A DNA stretch of 64,000 nt from Piscinibacter sp. GTDB taxonomy: Bacteria > Pseudomonadota > Gammaproteobacteria > Burkholderiales > Burkholderiaceae_C. The notes under the pieces are model-generated. The model had not been told where the DNA came from and did not search any database. It worked only from the letters and a program-made list of their open reading frames with translations. Location: NCBI GenBank assembly GCA_016706565.1, contig JADJJI010000007.1, positions 62,001 through 126,000 of the forward strand, in the 5' to 3' direction. Of this stretch, positions 1 through 10,297 are shown in pieces (position 1 is the stretch's first letter; the number at the start of each line of letters is the position of its first letter). The translations under genes were made by a program, and so were the position numbers.

Positions 1-387
<387 letters not shown>

Positions 388-486
388 GGCGGATAAAATC
401 TCCGGGTTAACCCACCTCGCGCATCCGCAAGGCAATCGAACAGGTTAACGGAAAACACCGCCCTGCTCTACTGACAAGGACTGACC

Positions 487-1698
487 ATGTCTTCGCCCTC
501 CCCGTCGATGTTCGCTGCCGTCGAACTGGCCCCGCGCGACCCGATCCTCGGCCTGAACGAACAATTCGCCTCCGACCCGAACCCGGCGAAGGTCAATCTC
601 GGCGTGGGCGTCTACTACGACGACGACGGCAAGCTGCCCTTGCTCAAGTGCGTGCAGGAAGCCGAGAAGCTGATGATGGAAGCGCCCAAGGCGCGCGGCT
701 ACCTGCCCATCGACGGTATCGCCGCCTACGACAAGGCGGTGCAGGGCCTGGTTTTCGGTGCCGACAGCGCTGCCGTCAAGGCGGGCCGCATCGCCACCGT
801 GCAGGCGCTCGGCGGCACCGGCGGCCTGAAGCTGGGCGCCGATTTCCTCCAGCGCATCAACCCAGGCGCCAAGGTGCTGATCAGCGACCCGAGCTGGGAG
901 AACCATCGGGCCCTGTTCGAGAGCGCTGGCTTCAAGGTCGAGAACTACCCTTACTACGATGCCAAGACGAAGGGCGTCGACTTCACCGGCATGCTCGGAG
1001 CGCTGAATGCCGCGCCGGCGGGCACCGTCGTCGTGCTGCACGCCTGCTGCCACAACCCGACCGGCTACGACATCACGTCCGAGCAGTGGTCGCAGGTGGT
1101 GCAGGCGGTCAAGGCACGCGGCCTGGTCGCCTTCCTCGACATGGCCTATCAGGGCTTCGGCGAAGGCATCACCGAAGACGGCGCGGTGATCGGGCAGTTC
1201 ATGGGCGCGGGGCTCGACTTCTTCGTCGCCACCAGTTTCTCGAAGAGCTTCTCGCTGTACGGCGAACGTGTCGGCGCACTGAGCGTGGTGTGCGAGTCCA
1301 AGGACGAAGCCGACCGTGTGCTGAGCCAGCTCAAGCGCGTGATCCGCACCAACTACTCCAACCCGCCCATCCACGGCGCCCAGGTCGTCGCGATGGTGCT
1401 GAACACGCCCGCGCTGCGCACCATGTGGGAAGCAGAACTGGCCGGCATGCGCGTGCGCATCAAGCAGATGCGCCAGGCCCTGCAGACCAAGCTCGCCGCA
1501 GCCGGGGTCAAGCAGGACGTCAGCTTCATCACCCGCCAGAAGGGCATGTTCAGTTACTCGGGGCTGAACAAGGCGCAGATGCAGCGACTTCGCGGCGAGT
1601 TCGGCATTTATGGTGTCGATTCGGGCCGGATCTGCGTGGCGGCGCTGAACAACAAGAATATCGACGCAGTCGTGTCGGCGATCGCCAAGGTGTCCTGA
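487..1698 (+). CDS. tyrB: Aromatic amino acid / aspartate aminotransferase
   Basis: A 403-residue PLP-dependent class I aminotransferase of the TyrB/AspC group. It exchanges amino groups between aspartate or aromatic amino acids and 2-oxoglutarate in the cytosol. The length matches the family. The PLP-binding lysine is K253 in SFSKSFSLYGERVGA, and the segment HACCHNPTGYD is the typical cofactor-binding region. The start ATG at 487 follows an AAGGA-like ribosome site a few bases upstream. It is monocistronic: an intrinsic terminator follows the stop. The sequence alone does not settle aspartate versus tyrosine/phenylalanine preference. Confidence 0.93.
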   Translation: MSSPSPSMFAAVELAPRDPILGLNEQFASDPNPAKVNLGVGVYYDDDGKLPLLKCVQEAEKLMMEAPKARGYLPIDGIAAYDKAVQGLVFGADSAAVKAGRIATVQALGGTGGLKLGADFLQRINPGAKVLISDPSWENHRALFESAGFKVENYPYYDAKTKGVDFTGMLGALNAAPAGTVVVLHACCHNPTGYDITSEQWSQVVQAVKARGLVAFLDMAYQGFGEGITEDGAVIGQFMGAGLDFFVATSFSKSFSLYGERVGALSVVCESKDEADRVLSQLKRVIRTNYSNPPIHGAQVVAMVLNTPALRTMWEAELAGMRVRIKQMRQALQTKLAAAGVKQDVSFITRQKGMFSYSGLNKAQMQRLRGEFGIYGVDSGRICVAALNNKNIDAVVSAIAKVS

Positions 1699-1729
1699 CG
1701 CCCGGGCTTGTCACCCTGGCGACACCCGA

Positions 1730-1753
1730 GGGGCGCGAATTGCGCCCCTTTTT
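1730..1753 (+). terminator. Intrinsic terminator of tyrB
   Basis: A 7-bp stem GGGGCGC/GCGCCCC with a 5-base loop, followed directly by five T, 32 bases after the tyrB stop. Confidence 0.85.
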
Positions 1754-1844
1754 CGTGCCCGATCGGGATATCCCTGTGCGCCGGCAGACAGCACCATGCA
1801 AGCAAGGTACCTAGAATGCTGCATCGCACCAAGAGGGCTTGATC

Positions 1845-3149
1845 ATGCTGTATCAGTTGTATGAGACCCAGCGCGCCATGCTGAGCCCGTTCGCCGAGTT
1901 CGCCAGCGCGTCGTCCAAGCTGTACAGCCACCCGCTGTCGCCGTTTGCGCACACACCGATGGCCGACCGCGTGTCTGCCGGCCTGGACCTGATGCACCGC
2001 CTCTCGAAGGAATACGAGAAGCCGCAGTTCAATATCGGCACCGCCAACGTGGGTGGCGTCGACGTCGCCGTGCAGCAGCAGGTGGCGATGGAGAAGCCGT
2101 TCTGTCGGCTGCTTCGCTTCAAGCGCTTCACCGACAACCTGCAGGCGCTGTCGCAGATGAAGGAGCACCCGACGGTGCTGATCGTGGCGCCGCTGTCGGG
2201 CCACCACTCGACGCTGCTGCGTGACACCGTGCGCGCACTGCTGCGCGACCACAAGGTCTTCATCACCGACTGGACCGACGCCCGCATGGTGCCGCTGGAC
2301 GCCGGCCCGTTCCACCTCGACGACTACGTGACCTACGTGCAGGAGTTCATCCGCCACATCGGGCCGGAAGTGAACGTCATCTCGGTGTGCCAGCCCACGG
2401 TGCCGGTGCTCGCCGCGATCTCGCTGCTGGCCAGCAATGGCGAGGCCACGCCGCGCACGATGACCATGATGGGTGGCCCGATCGACGCCCGCAAGAGCCC
2501 GACCGCGGTGAACAACCTGGCGATGAACAAGAGCCACAACTGGTTCGAGCACAACGTCATCTACCGCGTGCCGGTCAACTACCCGGGCTCCGGCCGTGCG
2601 GTCTACCCTGGCTTCCTGCAGCACAGCGGCTTCGTGGCCATGAACCCGGACCGCCACCTCAGCTCGCACTACGACTACTTCCTGGACCTGGTGCGCGGCG
2701 ATGGCGACAGCGCCGACTCGCACCGCGAGTTCTACGACGAGTACAACGCCGTGCTGGACATGCCGGCCGAGTACTACCTCGACACCATCAAGACGGTGTT
2801 CCAGGACTTCGCACTGGTCAACGGCACCTGGCACGTCAACGGCCAGTTGGTGCGGCCACAGGACATCAAGACCACCGCCTTGCTGACCATCGAAGGCGAG
2901 CTCGACGACATCTCCGGCGCCGGCCAGACGCGCGCAGCCCACGACCTTTGCACCGGCATCGCGAAGACGCGCCAGTTCCACTACGACGTGGTCGGAGCAG
3001 GCCACTACGGCATCTTCTCCGGCCGCCGCTGGCGCGAGAAGGTCTACCCCGAGGTGAAGCAGTTCATCGCCTCGCATCAGCACGACGCGCCGGCGGCCGG
3101 CCGCTCGCGTGCCGCACCGGCGAAGAAGGCGAAGTCTCGCGCCCGATAA
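1845..3149 (+). CDS. phaZ: Intracellular poly(3-hydroxybutyrate) depolymerase, PhaZ type
   Basis: A 434-residue member of the intracellular PHB depolymerase family, which mobilises native carbon-storage granules by cutting poly(3-hydroxybutyrate) to oligomers or monomers. The N-terminus [13 protein letters not shown] and the [10 protein letters not shown] segment are characteristic. The nucleophile in this family is a cysteine rather than serine; here C182 lies in the SVCQP motif. The C-terminus ends in a basic tail ([12 protein letters not shown]). I chose ATG 1845 over the TTG at 1839 because AAGAGGG at 1831-1837 is well placed for it. No phaC or phasin gene is nearby. Confidence 0.92.
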   Translation: MLYQLYETQRAMLSPFAEFASASSKLYSHPLSPFAHTPMADRVSAGLDLMHRLSKEYEKPQFNIGTANVGGVDVAVQQQVAMEKPFCRLLRFKRFTDNLQALSQMKEHPTVLIVAPLSGHHSTLLRDTVRALLRDHKVFITDWTDARMVPLDAGPFHLDDYVTYVQEFIRHIGPEVNVISVCQPTVPVLAAISLLASNGEATPRTMTMMGGPIDARKSPTAVNNLAMNKSHNWFEHNVIYRVPVNYPGSGRAVYPGFLQHSGFVAMNPDRHLSSHYDYFLDLVRGDGDSADSHREFYDEYNAVLDMPAEYYLDTIKTVFQDFALVNGTWHVNGQLVRPQDIKTTALLTIEGELDDISGAGQTRAAHDLCTGIAKTRQFHYDVVGAGHYGIFSGRRWREKVYPEVKQFIASHQHDAPAAGRSRAAPAKKAKSRAR

Positions 3150-3156
3150 TCGTTCG

Positions 3157-3825
3157 GTGCCCGACACCGCCGAACTCGCCCGACTGATCGACGCCGCCCT
3201 GCCGCAGACGCAGTGCACGCGCTGCGGCTACCCCGATTGCGCCGCCTACGCGCGCGCGGTCGCAGCCGGCGAGGCGGGCATCAACCAGTGTCCGCCGGGC
3301 GGTCAGGAAGGCGTGATTCGGCTGGCCGCCTTGACGGGCCGGCCGGCGCTGCCGCTGGACGCCGACCGCGGCACCGAAGGCCCGCTTCGCCTGGCGGTGA
3401 TCGACGAAAGCTGGTGCATCGGCTGCACGCTGTGCATCAAGGCCTGCCCGGTGGACTGCATCGTCGGTGCGCCAAAGGTGATGCACACGGTGATCGAGTC
3501 GCAGTGCACCGGCTGCGAGCTGTGCATTCCCGCCTGCCCGGTGGACTGCATCGGCCTGGTCGACACGAGCGGCGGCCGCACCGGCTGGTCGGCCTGGAGC
3601 GCCGAGCAGGCCGGCGCAGCGCGCGAGCGCTACGCCTTCCGAGCCATCCGGCTCGAGCAGGCCGCGCGCGACAACGAGGAGCGCCTGGCGGCCAAGGCCC
3701 ACACCAAGCTGGCCGATTTGCCGAGCCACACCCACCACACCGACCCCGAGGTGATCGAGCGCAAGCGCGCCGTCATCGAGGCGGCGCTCGAGCGTGCCCG
3801 CGCACGCCAGCGGCCGCAGGACTAG
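3157..3825 (+). CDS. rsxB: RnfB/RsxB-like ferredoxin protein
   Basis: A 222-residue iron-sulfur protein. The N-terminal half has the Fe4S4-type cysteine pattern of RnfB (C-x2-C-x4-C, in CTRCGYPDC, with a later cysteine in NQCPPGG). Then come two [4Fe-4S] ferredoxin motifs, [15 protein letters not shown] and [15 protein letters not shown], and a charged helical tail. It lacks the N-terminal membrane anchor of full-length RnfB, and no other rnf/rsx subunit is in the window. It therefore probably acts as a soluble electron carrier. The GTG start is inferred, since no ATG fits. It sits directly upstream of nth, the same pairing seen at the end of the enterobacterial rsx operon. Confidence 0.85.
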   Translation: MPDTAELARLIDAALPQTQCTRCGYPDCAAYARAVAAGEAGINQCPPGGQEGVIRLAALTGRPALPLDADRGTEGPLRLAVIDESWCIGCTLCIKACPVDCIVGAPKVMHTVIESQCTGCELCIPACPVDCIGLVDTSGGRTGWSAWSAEQAGAARERYAFRAIRLEQAARDNEERLAAKAHTKLADLPSHTHHTDPEVIERKRAVIEAALERARARQRPQD

Positions 3826-3833
3826 ACAGTCCT

Positions 3834-4466
3834 ATGGACGCCCGACTGATCGAGCCTTTCTTCGCGACGCTGCAGCGGGCCAACCCGCACCCGGTCACCG
3901 AACTCGAGTACACGAACGTGTTCGAACTGCTGGCCGCCGTGCTGCTGTCGGCCCAGGCCACCGACGTGGGCGTGAACAAGGCCACGCGTCGCCTGTTCCC
4001 GCTCGCCGGCACGCCGCAGCGCATGCTCGAGCTCGGCCTGCCGGCGTTGACCGAACACATCCGAACCATCGGGCTGTTCCGGACCAAGGCGAAGAACCTC
4101 TACGAAACCTGCAGGCTGCTGGTCGAACGCCACGGCGGCGAGGTGCCGCGCACGCGCGAGGCGCTGCAGGCCTTGCCCGGCGTGGGCCGCAAGACCGCCA
4201 ACGTGGTACTCAACGTCGCCTTCGGCGAACCGACCATGGCGGTGGACACGCACATCTTCCGCGTGGCCAACCGCACCGGGCTGGCGCCGGGCCGCAACCC
4301 GCTCGAAGTGGAGCAGCATCTGCTGGACCGGGTGCCCGGCGCCTACCTCGTCGACGCCCATCATTGGCTGATCCTGCACGGCCGCTACGTCTGCCAGGCG
4401 CGCCAGCCGCGCTGCACCGAATGCCGCGTCTCGGCCTACTGCGACTCGGCTCCGAAATCCACCTGA
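3834..4466 (+). CDS. nth: Endonuclease III, DNA glycosylase/AP lyase
   Basis: A 210-residue bifunctional base-excision-repair enzyme that removes oxidised pyrimidines and nicks at abasic sites. The helix-hairpin-helix LPGVGRKTANVV carries the catalytic lysine K120, and the catalytic aspartate D138 is in VDTHIFRV; both have the numbering of the E. coli enzyme. The C-terminal [4Fe-4S] cluster loop C-x6-C-x2-C-x5-C is complete. The gene starts 8 bases after the rsxB stop, so the two are probably co-transcribed. Confidence 0.97.
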   Translation: MDARLIEPFFATLQRANPHPVTELEYTNVFELLAAVLLSAQATDVGVNKATRRLFPLAGTPQRMLELGLPALTEHIRTIGLFRTKAKNLYETCRLLVERHGGEVPRTREALQALPGVGRKTANVVLNVAFGEPTMAVDTHIFRVANRTGLAPGRNPLEVEQHLLDRVPGAYLVDAHHWLILHGRYVCQARQPRCTECRVSAYCDSAPKST

Positions 4467-4530
4467 GGCGCCCCGGTACCTGCAAGACCTTGCAGTGTCG
4501 CGGCGGCAGGGGAAGAACCAGAATGCGGCC

Positions 4531-5154
4531 ATGCCCGATGTCAGAGACATCCAGGAGATCTGCGGTCGACTCGACCGCGGAGAGATCGACCGCGACCTGT
4601 TCTTCGAGCAACTTACCCGCGCCGTCAGCGACCTGATCGGCTGCACGCGCGCGGGCGTCTGGATCTTCCTGGACACCGCCGAAGGGCGGGCGCTGCGGTG
4701 CATGGCCATGTACGACAGGCGGGTCGATCGCATCGTCGGCGCCACCGACATGCTCAATGCGGCCGCCGGCCCCTACTTCGAGACACTGGTGGCCGATGGC
4801 TGCGTGGTGGCTTCCGATGCGCGGTATCACCCCGCCACGTCGGTGTTCCGCGATGACTACCTGGTGCCGCTGGACCTTCACTCGGTGCTCGATGTCTGTT
4901 TTTCGGTCAACGGCGTGCCTTTCGGCACCTTCAGCTGCGAACAGGCCGGCGCACCGCTGGTGTGGTCGCAACGGCAGATCCAGATGCTGCGCCAGATCGG
5001 CTCGCGGGCCAGCCTGGCGCTGCTCAATGCTGCCAACGCACACACCGACACGCAGCCGGCAGCGCTGTGGGAGCCGAGCTCGCCGAACCGGCTGCTGACC
5101 ATGCCCGCCCCGCTCGATCCGGACGAGGACGATGCCCACCGCGGCACGACGTGA
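4531..5154 (+). CDS. GAF-domain protein
   Basis: A protein of about 207 residues that is essentially a single GAF domain, a small-molecule or redox sensing fold. Recognisable family features are the ACTRAGVWIF-like strand (here GCTRAGVWIFLD), the FETLVADGCVVASDAR segment and the SVNGVPFGTFSCEQ segment. There is no output domain, so it may be a free-standing sensor or a partner of another regulator. ATG 4531 is preferred over an upstream in-frame GTG at 4495; an AGGGGAAG sequence lies about 15 bases before it, which is a little far. Ligand and target are unknown. Confidence 0.7.
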   Translation: MPDVRDIQEICGRLDRGEIDRDLFFEQLTRAVSDLIGCTRAGVWIFLDTAEGRALRCMAMYDRRVDRIVGATDMLNAAAGPYFETLVADGCVVASDARYHPATSVFRDDYLVPLDLHSVLDVCFSVNGVPFGTFSCEQAGAPLVWSQRQIQMLRQIGSRASLALLNAANAHTDTQPAALWEPSSPNRLLTMPAPLDPDEDDAHRGTT

Positions 5155-5240
5155 CGCGCCGCACGCCCGGCGTGTGCATCGCCCCGGCCGGCGCTTCGGC
5201 GGCGCCTACAATTCGCGTTCCGCCCACCTCTTCGTGCGCC

Positions 5241-5459
5241 ATGCCCAAGCTCCAGGATCTTGCGGAACGGGTCGATCGCCTGCTGCTGAGGCACCAGGAA
5301 CTGCAGCGCACGAATGCGCTGCTGGAGCAGCAACTCGCCTCGGTGACGCAGGAGCGCGACAGCCTGCGCTCGCGCCTGAATGCGGCGCGCGGCCGGATCG
5401 ATTCGCTGCTCGAGCGCCTGCCGGCGGAAGCCGGCGACGCGCCAGGGAGCCCGACGTGA
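5241..5459 (+). CDS. Small coiled-coil protein, ZapB-like (TIGR02449 type)
   Basis: A 72-residue, highly charged, heptad-rich protein (MPKLQDLAERVDRLL...). It is predicted to be one continuous coiled coil of the ZapB-like family that often sits just before zapA in beta- and gammaproteobacteria. It overlaps the zapA start in a GTGA junction, indicating translational coupling. A role in Z-ring organisation with ZapA is inferred from family and position; no catalytic residues are expected. Confidence 0.8.
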   Translation: MPKLQDLAERVDRLLLRHQELQRTNALLEQQLASVTQERDSLRSRLNAARGRIDSLLERLPAEAGDAPGSPT

Positions 5460-5758
5460 AGCAGATCGAAGTCACGATCATGGGCCAGAGCTACATCCTG
5501 GGCTGCCCCGAAGGCGGCGAGACCTCGCTGCTGGAAGCCGTGGGCAGTGTCGACCGCGAGATGAGCGCCATTCGCGATTCGGGCAAGGTCAAGGCGCGCG
5601 AACGCATCGCCGTGCTGGCCGCACTGAACCTGGCGTTTGCACTGGCCGAGCGGCCGCTGCCTGCCGAAGCTGCTGGTGGCTCGGCCGAGCCGGTCGACGT
5701 GGACGCGCTGATCCGCCGGCTCGATCAAGCCCTTGGCGCCGACGGTCAATTGCTCTGA
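5456..5758 (+). CDS. zapA: Cell division protein ZapA
   Basis: A 100-residue ZapA family protein that binds FtsZ and crosslinks protofilaments in the division ring. The N-terminal globular part shows VTIMGQSYILGCPEGGETSLLEAV, followed by the helical part (REMSAIRDSGKVKARERIAVLAALNLA). The start is GTG at 5456, overlapping the previous stop by four bases. As in many proteobacteria, the 6S RNA gene follows immediately. Confidence 0.92.
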   Translation: MKQIEVTIMGQSYILGCPEGGETSLLEAVGSVDREMSAIRDSGKVKARERIAVLAALNLAFALAERPLPAEAAGGSAEPVDVDALIRRLDQALGADGQLL

Positions 5759-5815
5759 TCGCGCGGCGAGCGCGGCGTAGAATGAAATCGTCCGTCGCGT
5801 TCGCGTGAGTCTTAT

Positions 5816-5975
5816 ATTTCCTTGAACCGATGCTCTTGCGAGCTAGGGCTTGGAACATCGCCTGGCAGGTGTGATCGTCTCGCGTCAGATGAACCCGAAG
5901 CCTCGCTGACCTCGCCCACCTGAACCCTGGGTTCAGGAATGCGGCTCCCGGTTCGTGGCGGACACCTTCTTCCTT
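5816..5975 (+). ncRNA. ssrS: 6S RNA
   Basis: 6S RNA mimics an open promoter and sequesters the housekeeping sigma factor-RNA polymerase holoenzyme. The gene lies directly after zapA, its classic location. Sequence support is the 3' arm CACCTGAACCCTGGGTTCAGGAATGCGG... ending in GTGGCGGACACC, which closely resembles the conserved 3' part of E. coli 6S RNA. There is also a closing helix between GAACCG (5824-5829) and CGGTTC (5949-5954). A TTATAT-like -10 element precedes it. The ends are estimates. The product is not translated; open frames through here are spurious. Confidence 0.8.
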
Positions 5976-5992
5976 CGAGCACCGCGAGGCCG

Positions 5993-6465
<473 letters not shown>

Positions 6466-6469
<4 letters not shown>

Positions 6470-7230
6470 AATGGATGCGCTGTCGCCAGGGCGAACGTGA
6501 GCTCTTCGGCCTGCTCGAGGGCGATCGACTCGCCGTGCACGAGGGCGATCTGTTCGGCGCGGCGCGGCCCACCGGCGAGCGCGTCGATCTCGCCGGTGCC
6601 CAGTGGCTCATGCCCTGCCGCCCGACCAAGATGCTGGCGCTGTGGAACAACTTCCGCGCCGCGGCCGAGAAGAATGGCTGGGCCATCCCCGCCGAGCCGC
6701 TGTACTTCGTCAAGACGCCCAACAGCTTCGCGTCGCACGGCCAGGCCATCGCCGCGCCCGCTGCGGAAGTCGGCCGGGTGGCCTACGAAGGTGAACTGGC
6801 CATCGTGATCGGGCGCCGCGCGAAGAACCTGTCGCCCGAACAGGCGGCCGCGCACATCTTCGGCTACAGCTGCGCCAACGACCTCACCGCGATGGAGCTG
6901 CTGCAGCGCGACCCGTCGTTTCCGCAATGGACGCGTGCCAAGGGATTCGACGGCTTCGGCGTATTCGGCCCGGTGATCGAGACCGACTTCGACCCCGCGA
7001 AAGCCTCGCTGCGCACCCTGGTCGGCGGCCGCGAGCGACAGAACTACCCGCTGGCCGACATGATCTTCGCGCCTCACGAGCTGGTGTCGCGGATCTCGCA
7101 CGACATGACACTCGAGCATGGCGACGTGATCCTGTGCGGCACCTCGCTGGGTGTACTGCCGATGAAGCCGGGCACCACCGTCGAGGTCGAGATCGACGGC
7201 ATCGGCCGCCTGGTCAACACCTACGGCTGA
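6466..7230 (+). CDS. Fumarylacetoacetate hydrolase family protein
   Basis: A 254-residue FAH-fold enzyme, a family of metal-dependent hydrolases, decarboxylases and isomerases acting on beta-diketo or keto-enol acids in aromatic and sugar catabolism. The conserved core is visible: WNNFRA (entry motif), KTPNSF, the metal-binding YEGELAIVIGRRA with the E-x-E pair, GYSCANDLTA, and the C-terminal GDVILCGTSLGV. The length suits the HpaG/2-hydroxyhepta-2,4-diene-1,7-dioate isomerase-like branch, but the substrate cannot be read from sequence. It is translationally coupled to the EVE gene and meets the next operon tail to tail. Confidence 0.85.
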
Positions 7231-7236
7231 GCCGAC

Positions 7237-8247
7237 TCAGGCCAGCGGCTGCACCTCGAGCCGGCCGCGCTGAGCGGTCAGCGTTGACGAGAGCAAGCTG
7301 GTCGCGGCATACACCGCATCGATGGTCGGCGTAGGCGTCCCGGTGACGCGGCCGAGCTCGACCACCGAGCCGACCAGCGCCTCGAGCTCCAGGGCCCGGC
7401 CATGCTCGACGTCCTGCAGCATCGAGGTCTTGTGCGCCCCCACCGCCTCGGCGCCGGCAATTCGCTGCTCGAGCGTGATCTTGAAGCGCACGCCAAGTGT
7501 TTCGGCCACCGTCTGCGCCTCGCGCATCATCGACGCGGCCAGCGCGCGCGTCGGGCCGAAGCGGCAGATCTGCTCCAGCGTGGCATGAGTCAGCGCCGAG
7601 ATCGGGTTGAAGCTGAGGTTGCCCCACAGCTTGATCCACAGCTCGCTGCGGATGTCACGGCTCACCGGCGCCTTGAAGCCGGCGCGCATCATGGCTTGCG
7701 ACAAGGCATCGATGCGCTCGCTGCGCTCGCCGTCGAGTTCGCCGAGCGTGAAGCGGTTGCCTTCGATCACCCTCACCACGCCGGGCTCGACCAGCTCGCT
7801 GGCCGGATAGACCACGCTGCCGATGATGCGTTCGGGCTCGATGTGCTCGGCGATGACGCCGCCGGGATCGACGCTGTCCAGCCGCCGACCCTGGTAGGGG
7901 CCGGCCAGCTTGTGGAAGTACCACCAAGGGATGCCGTTGATCATGGTCACGACCATCGTCTTCGGCCCGAACAGATCGCGCAGCCCGGGCAACACGTCGC
8001 GCACCTGGTGCGCCTTCAACGTGATCAGCACGGCGTCCTGCGGGCCGGCCTCGGCCATGTGCTGCACGGCGCGGGCCGTCGGCGCGTGTTCCTCGGTACC
8101 GTCTTCCAGGATGAGCCGGAAGCCGCGCGCGTTGATCGCCTCCAGGTTGCGGTTGCGCGCGATGAAGGTGACCTCCTCGCCAGCACGCGCCAGCTTGGCT
8201 CCCAGGTAGCCGCCGATCGCCCCGGCGCCGACCACCGCGATCTTCAT
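7237..8247 (-). CDS. 2-dehydropantoate 2-reductase family protein
   Basis: A 336-residue protein with an N-terminal NAD(P) Rossmann motif GAGAIGGYLGAKLA and the ketopantoate reductase C-terminal helical domain (SELWIKLWGNLSFNPISALT). PanE reduces ketopantoate in pantothenate synthesis, but the family is broad. This copy is the last gene of a transporter and acyl-CoA-ligase operon, which suggests it may reduce a related 2-oxo acid instead. Its start is 7 bases downstream of the tctA stop on the minus strand. Family assignment is firm; substrate is not. Confidence 0.8.
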   Translation of the reverse strand: MKIAVVGAGAIGGYLGAKLARAGEEVTFIARNRNLEAINARGFRLILEDGTEEHAPTARAVQHMAEAGPQDAVLITLKAHQVRDVLPGLRDLFGPKTMVVTMINGIPWWYFHKLAGPYQGRRLDSVDPGGVIAEHIEPERIIGSVVYPASELVEPGVVRVIEGNRFTLGELDGERSERIDALSQAMMRAGFKAPVSRDIRSELWIKLWGNLSFNPISALTHATLEQICRFGPTRALAASMMREAQTVAETLGVRFKITLEQRIAGAEAVGAHKTSMLQDVEHGRALELEALVGSVVELGRVTGTPTPTIDAVYAATSLLSSTLTAQRGRLEVQPLA

Positions 8248-8254
8248 CTCGTCC

Positions 8255-9766
8255 TCACTTCGCTTGCGTGTACTCGCGCGCACGCAGTTGCTTGCGAGCG
8301 ATGCCCCACAGGGGCGAGACCAGCATGACCAGCGCCAGCAGCACGATGCCGCCGACCAGCCCGTTGGACCAGAAGATGGCCAGATCGCCCTGCGAGAGCA
8401 GCATCGCCTGGCGGAAGCTGGCCTCGGACATGTCGCCCAGCACCAGCGCCAGCACCAGCGGCGCGAGCGGGTACTTGAGCTTCTTGAACAGGTAGCCGAG
8501 CACACCGAAGACCAGCATCATCGCCACGTCGAACATGGAGCTGTGCACCGTGTAGGCCCCGATCGCACAGATGACGATGATCACCGGCGCGATCACCGAG
8601 AACGGGATGCGCAACAGCGCAGCCCACCACGGCACCGTGGTCAGCACGACCAGCAGGCCGACCAGGTTGCCCAGGTACATCGAGGCGATCAGGCCCCAGA
8701 CGAAGTCCTTCTGCTCGATGAACAGCATCGGCCCGGGCTGCAGGCCCCAGATCAGCAGGCCGCCGAGCAGCACCGCTGCCGTCGGCGAACCCGGAATGCC
8801 CAGCGTCAGCATGGGCAGCAACGCCGAGGTGCCGGCCGCGTGCGCGGCGGTTTCAGGCGCGACCACGCCCTCGAGCGCACCCTTGCCGAACGACTGCGGG
8901 TCCTTCGAGAATCGCCGCGCCATGCCATAGCCCATGAACGAGGCAGGCGTCGCGCCACCCGGCGTGATGCCCATCCAGCAACCGATGGCGGTGGAGCGCA
9001 GGAACACCTTCCAGTGCTTGCCGAGTTCCTTCCAGGTCTGCCAGACCACCTTGGGATTGATGCGCGCGCTCTTGCCCTTGAAGGCCAGGCCCTCCTCCAT
9101 CGTCAGCAGGATCTCGCCGATGCCGAACAGGCCGATCACCGCGATCAGGAAGTCGAAGCCCTTCAGCAGCACCGGCTGGTCGTAGGTCATGCGCAGAGTG
9201 CCGGTGACGCTGTCCATGCCCACGGCGGCCAGGGCGAAGCCGAGCATCATTGCGGCGATGGTCTTGGCAGGCGGCTCCTTGCTCATGCCCACGAAGCTGC
9301 AGAAGGTCAGCAGTTGCACGGCGAAGAACTCCGCCGGGCCGAACTTCAGCGCGAACTTGGCCAGCACCGGCGCGAGGAAGGTGATCAGCACCACCGCGAA
9401 GAAGGCGCCGACGAAGGACGAGGTGAAGGCCGCGGTGAGCGCCTCGGCCGCGCGGCCCTGCTGCGCCATCGGGTAGCCGTCGAAGGTGGTCGCCACCGAC
9501 CAGGGCTCGCCCGGGATGTTGAACAGGATCGAGGTGATCGCCCCGCCGAACAGCGCGCCCCAGTAGATGCACGACAGCATGATGATCGCCGAGGTCGGGT
9601 TCATGCTGAACGTCAGCGGCAGCAGGATGGCCACGCCGTTGGCGCCGCCCAGGCCCGGCAGCACGCCGATCAGCACGCCCAGGACGATGCCCACCAGCAT
9701 GTACAGCAGGTTGGGCAGCGTCAGCGCGATCGAGAAGCCGTGAAGGAGATTTCCGAACTCTTCCAT
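8255..9766 (-). CDS. tctA: Tripartite tricarboxylate transporter large permease, TctA
   Basis: A 503-residue membrane protein with the usual 12 hydrophobic segments and the TctA signature PGLGGANGVAILLPLTF near the N-terminus. The second half repeats the pattern (LGIPGSPTAAVLLGGLLIWGLQPGP), reflecting the family's internal duplication. With TctB and the periplasmic TctC it forms a secondary transporter for carboxylates driven by an ion gradient. It follows tctB by 9 bases in the same operon. Confidence 0.95.
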   Translation of the reverse strand: MEEFGNLLHGFSIALTLPNLLYMLVGIVLGVLIGVLPGLGGANGVAILLPLTFSMNPTSAIIMLSCIYWGALFGGAITSILFNIPGEPWSVATTFDGYPMAQQGRAAEALTAAFTSSFVGAFFAVVLITFLAPVLAKFALKFGPAEFFAVQLLTFCSFVGMSKEPPAKTIAAMMLGFALAAVGMDSVTGTLRMTYDQPVLLKGFDFLIAVIGLFGIGEILLTMEEGLAFKGKSARINPKVVWQTWKELGKHWKVFLRSTAIGCWMGITPGGATPASFMGYGMARRFSKDPQSFGKGALEGVVAPETAAHAAGTSALLPMLTLGIPGSPTAAVLLGGLLIWGLQPGPMLFIEQKDFVWGLIASMYLGNLVGLLVVLTTVPWWAALLRIPFSVIAPVIIVICAIGAYTVHSSMFDVAMMLVFGVLGYLFKKLKYPLAPLVLALVLGDMSEASFRQAMLLSQGDLAIFWSNGLVGGIVLLALVMLVSPLWGIARKQLRAREYTQAK

Positions 9767-9775
9767 TGCCTCGCC

Positions 9776-10285
9776 TCAGAGACCGAAGGCGCGCTCGAGC
9801 GGCCCCTTCGGCAGCAGCACCAGGAACCAGCGCTCGAAAACCAGGAAGAACGCCAGCGGCACGGCCACCGACACGGCCACCGTCGGCGGCCAGCCGTAGC
9901 GGCCGTGGCGGCGCATGAAGTAGGCAATCAGCAGGAACGAGGCGACGTAGATGCCGATGCCGGCGACCAGCGCCACGTACGCGACCATCGGCACGAACAC
10001 GGCGAACACCAGGCCGATCTGCTCGCGAGTCGCGAACTCGGTTCGCGTGGCGCGCCAGCTCAACAGCGCACGCACGAGGATGTAGCCGCTGGAACCGATC
10101 AGCATCAGGCCGATGTAGAAGGGAAAATAGCCCGATCGCGGCCCGTCGTCGGCCCAGCCGATGCCCACGCGCAGGCTGTCGCCCACCACCAGCGCGCCGA
10201 TCGCGAACAGGAAGGCGGCGACGCCGACCTCCGGCCCTCGGCTGCCGACGACGCTGGCGTCGTCGGCTCCCTTCTCCTGCGTCAT
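9776..10285 (-). CDS. tctB: Tripartite tricarboxylate transporter small permease, TctB
   Basis: A 169-residue membrane protein with four predicted membrane segments, the small permease partner of TctA. The N-terminus is hydrophilic (MTQEKGADD), followed by VAAFLFAIGALVV; the last segments are ASFLLIAYFMRRH and AVPLAFFLVFERWFLVLLP. Length and order (tctC-tctB-tctA) are typical. It is separated from tctC by 37 bases holding a strong hairpin. Confidence 0.9.
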   Translation of the reverse strand: MTQEKGADDASVVGSRGPEVGVAAFLFAIGALVVGDSLRVGIGWADDGPRSGYFPFYIGLMLIGSSGYILVRALLSWRATRTEFATREQIGLVFAVFVPMVAYVALVAGIGIYVASFLLIAYFMRRHGRYGWPPTVAVSVAVPLAFFLVFERWFLVLLPKGPLERAFGL

Positions 10286-10297
10286 CAGAGCTCCTTG

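Noticed and set aside
388-486. LexA (SOS) box upstream of uvrB
   Set aside because: No CTGT-N8-ACAG or close variant was found in the gap.
5939-5992. N-terminal extension of the EVE protein
   Set aside because: Bases belong to the 3' part of the 6S RNA gene; the ATG at 5993 gives the conserved N-terminus.
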